From: Borrelia recurrentis A1
GTDB taxonomy: Bacteria > Spirochaetota > Spirochaetia > Borreliales > Borreliaceae
Assembly (NCBI RefSeq): GCF_000019705.1
Contig: NC_011253.1
Coordinates: forward strand, 1-33,213
Direction: 5' to 3'
DNA length: 33,213 nt
Translations under genes and position numbers: made by a program
Shown here: piece by piece, positions 25,793 through 32,479 of the stretch
Layout of the letters: every line of letters starts with the position of its first letter
Position numbering within the stretch: position 1 is the first letter of the stretch
Notes under the pieces: model-generated
Databases searched by the model: none
What the model was told of the DNA's origin: nothing
Seen by the model: only the letters and a program-made list of their open reading frames with translations

Positions 25793-26233
25793 ATGGAGTA
25801 TATGCAAATGGAACCTGTAATTACTAGGCAGATGGTATTAAATGAGCTTGTAAAAGTGGGTATTAATAGAGATATTGCGGATGATTTATCTTATAGATAC
25901 TATAAAAATGAGCTTACTACTAAAGATCTTCAATATTTAGAAAGTAATTTTAAATTTAAACTAGAAATATTAGAGCGTGGTTTAAAGGCTGATATTAAAG
26001 AGCTTGATAACAAAATAGATATTGTTGAAAATAACTTAAATAACAAAATCGACAAAGTAAGGGACGAATTAAAGTCAGATATTTCTCTTGTAAGAAAAGA
26101 TATGGAAGTGAATAAAATGGAACTTAATAGTAAATTAAAATTACATGCTTGGATGTTTGGGACTATTATTACCATTAATGTAGGAATATTTCTAGCATTA
26201 ATGTCTATGTTATATGCATTGTTTATAAAGTAA
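25793..26233 (+). CDS. bdr: Short Bdr protein
   Basis: 146 residues from ATG 25793, with AAGGAG eight bases upstream. The N-terminal domain (EPVITRQMVLNELVKVGINR, DDLSYRYYKNELTTKDLQYL) and the C-terminal membrane segment (WMFGTIITINVGIFLALMSM) are almost identical to the Bdr at 22527. The coiled coil keeps a single unit (NKIDIVENNLNNKIDKVRDE) plus the unique LVRKDMEVNKMELN. The 116-residue difference is explained by loss of 87-bp repeat units and nearby sequence. It is intact. The two products could form mixed coiled coils at the membrane. Confidence 0.93.
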   Translation: MEYMQMEPVITRQMVLNELVKVGINRDIADDLSYRYYKNELTTKDLQYLESNFKFKLEILERGLKADIKELDNKIDIVENNLNNKIDKVRDELKSDISLVRKDMEVNKMELNSKLKLHAWMFGTIITINVGIFLALMSMLYALFIK

Positions 26234-26364
26234 ATTTAAATAAGTAAATATTTCTTCTATGTAAATAATAGGTTTAAATTTTTTTGCAATTTTTTATCAA
26301 AAATAAATAATTAATCTACAATTATTTATTGTATATTGAATAAGGTTGATAGGTTGGAGGTAAA

Positions 26365-26575
26365 ATGAAATACAATTTTAAAATCAATTCTTATGAATTA
26401 TACCGACATTCAATAGTTTTTTAGGAATTATATAAATAATGTTGCAGAAGACGTCCTGCACAATGGGATCAACTTAGAAATTGTTTATAGTATTGCTTTA
26501 AGTGGTATTGAAGATACATTAGATAATCTAAAAGTAAAACTTAAAGAAGCACTATTGAATTGTATTATATATTGA
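26365..26575 (+). pseudogene. Phage portal start, frameshifted
   Basis: GGAGG precedes ATG 26365: MKYNFKINSYELYRHSIVF, then TAG. One extra base at ATAGTTTTTTAGG shifts the frame. The other frame gives LRNYINNVAEDVLHNGINLE and IVYSIALSGIEDTLDNLKVK, ending KEALLNCIIY at 26573-26575. It resembles the N-terminus of DUF1073-type portal proteins; the rest of the gene is absent, and vlp sequence follows within 40 bp. Confidence 0.65.
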
Positions 26576-26613
26576 TGAGATATGATAGTGGAGTAGGCTA
26601 AAGGGAACAATTT

Positions 26614-27531
26614 GTGGGTTCGATAGCAAATTTAGGGAAAGGATTTATGGAAGTATTTGTGAGTTTTGGCGATATGATTACAGGGACGTTGGGGATAAAA
26701 GCGGACACAAAAAAATCGGATATTGGGAAATATTTTACTGATATTGAAAAAACTATGATTTCAGTAAAGGAGAAGTTGCAAACAGAAGTGGCAAAGAATG
26801 GTAATTATGTGAAAATCAAGGAAGTAGTTGATCAGTTTATTACAGGTACATTAGACAAGATTGCGGAAGGTGCTAAAAAAGCATCAAGCGGGGCTGCTGG
26901 TGGTGCTGTTCTTGGAAGTTCTGTTAAAAATGAAGATGCTGCACCTGGAGAGGTTGCAAGTGTTAATGCACTTATTGAAGGGATTAAAACAATAGTTGCT
27001 GTAGTTTTAAAAAATGAGGGAAATGCTGATGCGAATAAGACTACAGATGATGATAAAAAGGATATAGGTAAGTTGTTTAGTAAAGCATCTGATAATGGAT
27101 CAGAAGCTGAGGCAGCTAAGGCAAATGCATCAATAGGGGCAGTAAGTGGAGTTGATATATTGCAAGCTATTGCTAAGTCTGATGTAGTTTCAGCAGCCGG
27201 TAAAGATATTGATCAAGCAAAGGATGTTGCTGAGATTGCTACTGCTAAAAATGATAGTGGTACTAAAGAAACTAAACAGAAAGATGCAGTTATTTCAGGA
27301 GGTATAGCATTAAGATCGATGGCTAAAGGTGGTAAATTTGCTACTAAGAATGAGGACAAAGCTGTACCTGCAATCAATGGAGTAGCGGCAAGCGCAGTTG
27401 GAAAAACATTGAGTGCTTTAATAATAGCAATAAGAAATACAGTTGATAGTGAATTAAAAAAGATAAATGAAGTACTAGCTACGGTGAAACAAGAAGATAA
27501 ATCTAGTGAAGCAACAGCTAGTGTACAATAG
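26614..27531 (+). CDS. vlp: Variable large protein class A, cassette without leader
   Basis: 305 codons, uninterrupted, from a GTG in VGSIANLGKGFMEVFVSFGD. Class A marks: GDMITGTLGIKADTKKSDIG, VKIKEVVDQFITGTLDKI, ALIEGIKTIVAVVLKNEG, DDDKKDIGKLFSKAS, SGVDILQAIAKSD, SGGIALRSMAKGGKFA and LSALIIAIRNTVDSELKKI. The lipoprotein leader is missing. Homology to other cassettes begins abruptly about 40 bp after the portal relic, so the 5' end was probably removed when the bdr module arrived. No ribosome site fits the GTG. It is a likely silent donor, and the best match for the decayed fragments at 12605 and 32480. Confidence 0.87.
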   Translation: MGSIANLGKGFMEVFVSFGDMITGTLGIKADTKKSDIGKYFTDIEKTMISVKEKLQTEVAKNGNYVKIKEVVDQFITGTLDKIAEGAKKASSGAAGGAVLGSSVKNEDAAPGEVASVNALIEGIKTIVAVVLKNEGNADANKTTDDDKKDIGKLFSKASDNGSEAEAAKANASIGAVSGVDILQAIAKSDVVSAAGKDIDQAKDVAEIATAKNDSGTKETKQKDAVISGGIALRSMAKGGKFATKNEDKAVPAINGVAASAVGKTLSALIIAIRNTVDSELKKINEVLATVKQEDKSSEATASVQ

Positions 27532-27622
27532 TAAGTAATTGTAGATGAGAATCAGTAGAAAATAATAAATAGAGTTATTTAAATAATATAATTTGAATTA
27601 ATTACGAAAAATAATTAGTTAA

Positions 27623-27648
27623 GAGGGCTTCTTTTGCTCTCTTTTTTT
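27623..27648 (+). terminator. Intrinsic terminator, GAGAGC family variant
   Basis: GAGGGC pairs with GCTCTC (one G-U pair), loop TTCTTTT, seven T. It starts the repeated spacer before the first vsp. Confidence 0.85.
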
Positions 27649-27848
27649 ATTTGCGGTATTATATGTGTTATATAAATAATATTCATATAAATTATTATTT
27701 TTAACTTTTTTTTGTTTCCTTAGTAGAAGAGCAGATAAACAAACAAGGAGGCGAAGGAATTGAAGAAAGGAAAAATAGTAGGGAAAAGAGAGGTATAAGA
27801 AAGAGAGGATGAGAGAAGGAAAAGAGTTGTGGGAGTAATAATGGGAAT

Positions 27849-28460
27849 ATGGTGGTGGTGATGGTGATGGGATGTAATAGTGGGGGAGTATCTGGGGGAG
27901 AGGAAGGGCAAGCAAAGAAGGGAGATGGGAGTGTAATAGATTTAAAGGTAGTGGGAGAGAAGATAAAGAGTGCGGTGGAGTTTGTGGAAAAAGTAAAGGA
28001 AGTGCATACTTTAGTTAAGTCGGTTGATGAGCTGGCTAAAGCTATAGGAAAGAAAGTTGGAGCTGCTGGTCTTGGTGATATAGCTGATCATAATGGATCA
28101 TTAATTGCAGGAGCATATAGTGTGATAGAAGCTGTGGATGCTAAATTGGCAACGTTGGCAGGAAAAGTGGGACTTTCTAGTGATTTAAGTACAAAGGTTA
28201 ATGATGCTAAAGTTAAAAGTACAGCGTTTTTAAATAAATTGAAGAGTTCTACTGCTGAATTTGACAAAGAAGGTGCTAGTGATGCTGATTCGAAGAAGGC
28301 TCTTCTTAAAGATAATGCTGATAAAACTAAGGGGAGAGATGAGCTTGATAAACTAAATACATCAATTGATATTTTGATGGCTAGTTCTAAAAAGGAATTA
28401 GATGATTCAATTAAAAATCTTATAGAAGAACCTGTAAGACCTGATACTGTTGGGAATTGA
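27849..28460 (+). CDS. vsp: Variable small protein (Vsp), OspC-like, with damaged leader
   Basis: 203 residues from ATG 27849: MVVVMVMGCNSGGVSGGEE. AAGGAGG lies at 27745-27751 before TTG 27760, but that frame stops at codon 13 and is out of phase with the lipobox, so the usual long leader is broken. What remains is a seven-residue core before the cysteine. The mature part is a typical Vsp/OspC four-helix lipoprotein: GSVIDLKVVGEKIKSAVEFV, VKEVHTLVKSVDELAKAIGK, NGSLIAGAYSVIEAVDAKL, FLNKLKSSTAEFDKEGASD, ending LIEEPVRPDTVGN. Vsps alternate with Vlps in the relapsing-fever expression site and can affect tissue and tick tropism. Likely a silent cassette. Confidence 0.88.
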   Translation: MVVVMVMGCNSGGVSGGEEGQAKKGDGSVIDLKVVGEKIKSAVEFVEKVKEVHTLVKSVDELAKAIGKKVGAAGLGDIADHNGSLIAGAYSVIEAVDAKLATLAGKVGLSSDLSTKVNDAKVKSTAFLNKLKSSTAEFDKEGASDADSKKALLKDNADKTKGRDELDKLNTSIDILMASSKKELDDSIKNLIEEPVRPDTVGN

Positions 28461-28553
28461 TAAGTAGTTAATACAATCTTATAAGAATATATTAAGATTA
28501 GTTTTTTGATTGAAGGGTAAGTAATTGGAGAAATAAGGTTAATAAATTTAAAG

Positions 28554-28587
28554 CTGAGAGTATGGTACTCTTAGTTTTTGTTTTTTT
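28554..28587 (+). terminator. Intrinsic terminator of vsp 1
   Basis: CTGAGAGTA and TACTCTTAG form a nine-pair stem with loop TGG, followed by TTTTTGTTTTTTT. Confidence 0.85.
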
Positions 28588-28629
28588 ATTAGTTAATGTG
28601 AAATTTTTAGTTTTCTTTATCTTTTCTAC

Positions 28630-28887
28630 AGTAAAACAATAAGATAAATCTGATGATGGTATTAAGCAGGAGGGATAGCTTTACGTTCATTAGTAAAAGG
28701 TGGTAAATGAGCCTCACATAGTAGTGATGATGGCAAAGTATCACAATTAGTAGAATTAAGTGCAGTAAATAAATTCTTACTTTACTTTCTAAAATACATT
28801 CTTTACTATCTTCTTCACTATTTCTTCTACTACTCCCAATAATTGGATAAGGCAAGAGATCCAAAAATAGTAGGAAAGTAGGGAGAA
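28630..28887 (+). pseudogene. vlp: Vlp class C 3' fragment carrying a small internal inversion
   Basis: It opens inside the C-terminal part of a class C vlp: AGGIALRSLVKGGK, then SSDDGKVSQLVELSAVNKF. At 28776 the match to class C genes stops, but the reverse complement of 28776-28842 reads LGVVEEIVKKIVKNVF, exactly the next expected segment (compare LLVAVEKMVKKTVKNV). Normal orientation resumes with DKARDPKIVGK. It then runs directly into the class C N-terminal motif at 28888, so the end of one cassette is fused to the start of the next with no spacer. Confidence 0.8.
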
Positions 28888-29814
28888 GTGCAGGGGGATG
28901 CATTTTATTCATTTTTAGAGTTAGTGTCAGGGAGTTTGGGATTTAGTGTAAATAAAGAAACAAAGAAGAATGAGGTAGGAGAATATTTTAATAAATTAGG
29001 TGTTAAATTAGGAGAAGCGTCAGCAGAATTAGAGAAAGTAGCAGTAAAGGCATCGGCAGATGTTGATAAAGAAGGTGTATTAAATAAGGGAATAAGAGCG
29101 GCAGTTGATACTGCTAAGACTACTTTAAGCGGATTAAAAGGGCATTTAGAGTCATTGGAGGGGATAGGAGGTGATAAGAAGGTAATTGATGTAGCAAAGA
29201 ACCAGAATGGAGTGGCAGCAAGTACAGAGGAATTAAAGAAAGCATATAAAGCATTAAAAGGGATAGTTGAGATAGCTACTAAACAAGGAGTTAAAGAAGC
29301 AAGTGCAAGTGATGTTACATTGGGTCAAGCATCAATAGGAGTAGATGCAAAAAGTGGAGCCAAGGTATTAACTACGGGAGCTAATGCAGGAGCAGCAGTG
29401 GGAGAAAAAGCGGCATTGATAGTGTCCTCAGTGAGGGGAGAGGAGATGTTAGCATCAATAGTTAATTTAACAGAAGATAAAGCTAAGAAAATAACAGCTA
29501 ATGCAACCGCAGAGACAACCCCATTGGAATTTGCAGTAGGAGGAAGTACTGCGGATAATTTAGCACAAGATGTAGTTAAAGCAGGAGCAGTGGCAGGAGG
29601 GATAGCATTGCGAGCATTGGTTAAAGAGGGTAAATTGGCTACACATAATGATGATAACGATTATAAAGCAGTACAGTCATCAGGAGTGAGTGCGGTAAAT
29701 AAATTATTAGTAGCAGTAGAAAAAATGGTGAAGAAGACAGTAAAGAATGTAATTGAGGGAGTGAAGAAAGAAGTGGATAAGGCAAGAGATCCAAAAGCAT
29801 CAGGGAATCAGTAA
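28888..29814 (+). CDS. vlp: Variable large protein class C, cassette without leader
   Basis: 308 codons from a GTG: VQGDAFYSFLELVSGSLGFS. It continues [95 protein letters not shown] and LLVAVEKMVKKTVKNVIEG. It ends KARDPKASGNQ. The body is full length and uninterrupted, but the leader and lipobox are absent because another class C tail is fused directly upstream. No ribosome site fits the GTG. Silent donor cassette. Its start differs from the class C copy at 18449 (LVSGSLGFSV versus LMSDVLGLKV). Confidence 0.86.
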   Translation: MQGDAFYSFLELVSGSLGFSVNKETKKNEVGEYFNKLGVKLGEASAELEKVAVKASADVDKEGVLNKGIRAAVDTAKTTLSGLKGHLESLEGIGGDKKVIDVAKNQNGVAASTEELKKAYKALKGIVEIATKQGVKEASASDVTLGQASIGVDAKSGAKVLTTGANAGAAVGEKAALIVSSVRGEEMLASIVNLTEDKAKKITANATAETTPLEFAVGGSTADNLAQDVVKAGAVAGGIALRALVKEGKLATHNDDNDYKAVQSSGVSAVNKLLVAVEKMVKKTVKNVIEGVKKEVDKARDPKASGNQ

Positions 29815-29856
29815 TATTTATATAGTTGAAAATAATTAGGTAGAAATATTAGTGAA

Positions 29857-29880
29857 GAGAGCAATAAAGCTCTCTTTTTT
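29857..29880 (+). terminator. Intrinsic terminator, GAGAGC family
   Basis: Perfect stem GAGAGC/GCTCTC, loop AATAAA, six T, 42 bp after the class C vlp stop. Confidence 0.9.
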
Positions 29881-29980
29881 GTATTTCCGGTATTTTGTAT
29901 GTTATATAAAAGCCCCATTTGCTTATTTTTTGTTTTTAAAGAAAAGCTATAAAAAAAAGTAAAACAAGGAGGTGAAGAAG

Positions 29981-31084
29981 ATGAAAGAAGAGGGAATAAA
30001 AGGAATAAGAGGAATAAGAGGAATAAAAGGGAAGGAAGAATTGGGAAAAAAAGAGGGGAGAAGGAATAATAGAATAGTATTGGGGATGATGATGGTGATG
30101 ATGGGATGTAATAGTGGGGGAGTAAGTGGAGGAGTAAGGGATCCAGAGAAAGTGTTTTTGAGTGAGATGGTTAATTTAGGGAAAGGATTTTTAGATGTTT
30201 TTGTGAGTTTTGGCGATATGATTACAGGGACATTGGGGATAAAGGCAGATACAAAGAAAAGTGAGATAGGTGGATATTTTACTAAGATAGCAGAGACAAT
30301 GAAAGGAGTTAGAGAGAAATTAGGGAAGATTTTGGAAGAGAATGGGAAATATGAGAAAGTGAAAGAGAAGGTAGAGGAATTTGTTGGGGAGATAGGTAAG
30401 ATTGAGGCAGGAGCACAAGAAGCAGCGAAAGGAGCTACAGGTGAAGCTATAGGAAATGCTGCTTCTGCTGGGCATGGAGCTACTCCTGCCAATAGAGAAT
30501 CGGTTGTTTCATTAGTAAAAGGAATTAAGATAATTGTTGATGTGGTATTGAAAGGTAAGGGAAATGCGGAAGCAACGAAAACAGGGGATGATAAAAAGGA
30601 TATAGGTAATCTATTTGCTGATGATAATGGTAAGGGTGATGCCAAAGAAGAAAATATTGCAAAAGCATCAGCAAGTATTGGTGCGGTGATCGGAGCTGAT
30701 ATTCTTCAAGCTATAGCTAAGTCAAAGGAAGATCCTAAAGATTATGCTACTGATGGAATTGAGAAAGCAACAGATGCAGCAGAGATTGCAATTGCTAAAG
30801 CTGTTAATGCAAAGAAAGAGATTAAAGAGGAATCAGCAAAGAAAGATGCGGTGATAGCAGCAGGGATAGCATTGAGAGGGATGGCAAAAGATGGTAAATT
30901 TGCGGCTAATCAGAGTGCTAAAGATGCAAATGCAGTAAATGGAGCGGTAGCAAGTGCAGTAAATAAGGTGTTAAGTACATTGACAATAGCGATAAGGAAT
31001 ACAGTGGATTTGGGATTAAAGGAAATAAATAAGGTATTGGGAGAGATTAAGGAAGGAGAAGGTTTTGAGGTTAAGACTAATTAA
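29981..31084 (+). CDS. vlp: Variable large protein class A, intact
   Basis: 367 residues from ATG 29981, chosen over an in-frame GTG at 29972 because AAGGAGG (29966-29972) is correctly spaced only for the ATG. The n-region is a tandem GIKGIRGIRGIKG made of a 9-bp repeat, then a basic stretch, a Met-rich core (IVLGMMMVMMG) and the lipobox cysteine in MGCNSGGVSGG. Class A marks: RDPEKVFLSEMVNLGKGFLD, GDMITGTLGIKADTKKSEIG, VEEFVGEIGKIEAGAQEAA, TGDDKKDIGNLFADD, AAGIALRGMAKDGKFA and STLTIAIRNTVDLGLKEI. It is closely similar to the intact gene at 17194, diverging mainly in the middle. This is the second complete Vlp here. Expression cannot be judged; no clear promoter is present. Confidence 0.92.
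   Translation: MKEEGIKGIRGIRGIKGKEELGKKEGRRNNRIVLGMMMVMMGCNSGGVSGGVRDPEKVFLSEMVNLGKGFLDVFVSFGDMITGTLGIKADTKKSEIGGYFTKIAETMKGVREKLGKILEENGKYEKVKEKVEEFVGEIGKIEAGAQEAAKGATGEAIGNAASAGHGATPANRESVVSLVKGIKIIVDVVLKGKGNAEATKTGDDKKDIGNLFADDNGKGDAKEENIAKASASIGAVIGADILQAIAKSKEDPKDYATDGIEKATDAAEIAIAKAVNAKKEIKEESAKKDAVIAAGIALRGMAKDGKFAANQSAKDANAVNGAVASAVNKVLSTLTIAIRNTVDLGLKEINKVLGEIKEGEGFEVKTN
29992..30030 (+). repeat. 9-bp tandem repeat in the Vlp leader
   Basis: Units of the form GGAATAARA occur four times in a row and encode the Gly-Ile-Lys/Arg triplets of the n-region. Copy changes keep the frame. Confidence 0.8.
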
Positions 31085-31136
31085 TAGATGAATTATATTG
31101 AATATAGTAAAATTATTAGATAAGAATGCTGATAAA

Positions 31137-31165
31137 GAGAGCACTAATGAAGCTCTCTTTTTTTT
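31137..31165 (+). terminator. Intrinsic terminator, GAGAGC family
   Basis: GAGAGC and GCTCTC with a nine-base loop (ACTAATGAA) and eight T. It starts the repeated spacer before the second vsp. Confidence 0.88.
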
Positions 31166-31249
31166 GAGTGTATTATATAAATCATATTTTTTCCTTCTAA
31201 TCCTTGGGAGAAAAGCTAAAAAGTAAGAAAAAACAAGGAGGCGAAGAAA

Positions 31250-31943
31250 ATGAGAAGAGAGAAGGAATAGAAGGGGAAGTAAAAGGGAAGAGAGGGATAG
31301 AGAGAGGGAAGAGAGAGAGGAGAGTAAAAGGGATAGTGATGGTGATGGTGATGATAGTGAGATGGGATGTAATAGTGGGGGAGTTGGAGAGGGAAGTCAA
31401 GCAAAAGCGACTAAGGCAGATGGGAGTGTAATAGATTTAAAGGTAGTAAGTAAAAAGATAAAAGATGCGGTGGAGTTTGCGGAGAAAGTAAAGGAAGTGC
31501 ATGTTTTAGTTAAGTCGGTTGACGAGTTGGCTAAAGCTATAGGCAAAAAGATTGATGCTAATGGTAGTCTTGCTGCTGAAGCTGGTCAAAATGGATCGTT
31601 AATTGCAGGAGTGCATAGTGTAATATCAGCTGTAAACACTAAGTTAAAAGGATTAGAAACAACAGATAACATTTCTGATGAATTGAAAGGAAAGATTGTT
31701 GCTGTTGAAACAGAAGGTAAGGCATTCTTGGATAAGTTGAAAAGTGGTAATGCTGAACTTGGTAAAAAAGATGCTTCTGATGATGATACAAAGAAAGCTA
31801 TAGATAGAATTGGTAAAAAGGATGGTGATAAAGGAGTTGCTGAATTGATTAAGCTTAATACGGCGATCGATGCATTGTTAAAGCTTTCTACAGATGCAGT
31901 AGAAGCATCAATAGGAGAACTTACAGTTAAGCCTGCTGTGTAA
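31250..31943 (+). pseudogene. vsp: Variable small protein (Vsp) with leader in three different frames
   Basis: AAGGAGG (31235-31241) precedes ATG 31250, whose frame stops at codon 7. The Met/Val core (KGIVMVMVMIV) lies in a second frame. The lipobox and mature protein lie in a third, from 31362: MGCNSGGVGEGSQ. A two-base insertion in ATAGTGAGATGGG separates core from lipobox. The mature part is intact and Vsp/OspC-like: DGSVIDLKVVSKKIKDAVEF, VKEVHVLVKSVDELAKAIGK, QNGSLIAGVHSVISAVNTKL, FLDKLKSGNAELGKKDASD, ending IGELTVKPAV. It is a silent cassette whose mature domain is usable only after recombination past the leader. Confidence 0.85.
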
Positions 31944-32012
31944 AATAACTGAATAAATGCCAAGATATTCAAGAATAATAGCTTGAAGAAAATAAATAAA
32001 GTTAATAGAGAT

Positions 32013-32050
32013 AAAGATACTGGGAGTAATCTCTTGGTATCTTTTATTTT
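32013..32050 (+). terminator. Intrinsic terminator of vsp 2
   Basis: GATACTGGGAG and CTCTTGGTATC (with G-U pairs) and loop TAAT, followed by TTTTATTTTAT. Same family as the minus-strand terminator at 4868-4908. Confidence 0.82.
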
Positions 32051-32479
32051 ATAGTGTGTTAAATAGAGATATATTGCTTTATATGATTAATTTTATTATT
32101 TGTGGTTTTATGAAAATGTTCTAGTGAAAAATATTCAGTTTATTGTATAAAATTGTACATATAAAAAACAAAAAAATAAGCTTTAATCTTTATCATGGAA
32201 TAAGCTAGTCATTTAAAATTATTTAATTTCATATATAGTTGCAATTATAATATAGCATAATAATACACAAAAGCTATGTTAATAGTTATTTTTTTAAATA
32301 AAAAGAGTCAATGATAAATATATGGTAATAAAATTAATCATTAGTTTTTATATAGATATTTTTATGAATTTTTGTTTATTCGTTTATTAATTGTTTATTA
32401 GTTTTTGTATGGTTTGTTAATTTAAAGATTAAAGGTTAATAAATCAGGGAAAAGAAGAGTAAAGAGTTATTGATGGGAG
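32051..32479. other. AT-rich intergenic region
   Basis: No gene, hairpin terminator or ribosome site is supported in this 430-bp gap. It is very AT-rich, with T and A runs and a TTTATTAATTGTTTATTAG-like repeated word near 32380-32400. It separates vsp 2 from the last decayed vlp and has no counterpart elsewhere in the window that I could see. Confidence 0.4.

Larger units (their letters stand above)
25665..26580 (+). repeat. Duplicated terL-tail / bdr / portal-start module, copy 2
   Basis: It begins with the terL tail reading LDALSAAYLIMSLNYRDRSQ and continues through bdr and the portal start, matching 22397-23557. It is embedded between a truncated class C vlp and a leaderless class A vlp. 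The portal part extends further than in copy 1. Confidence 0.85.
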
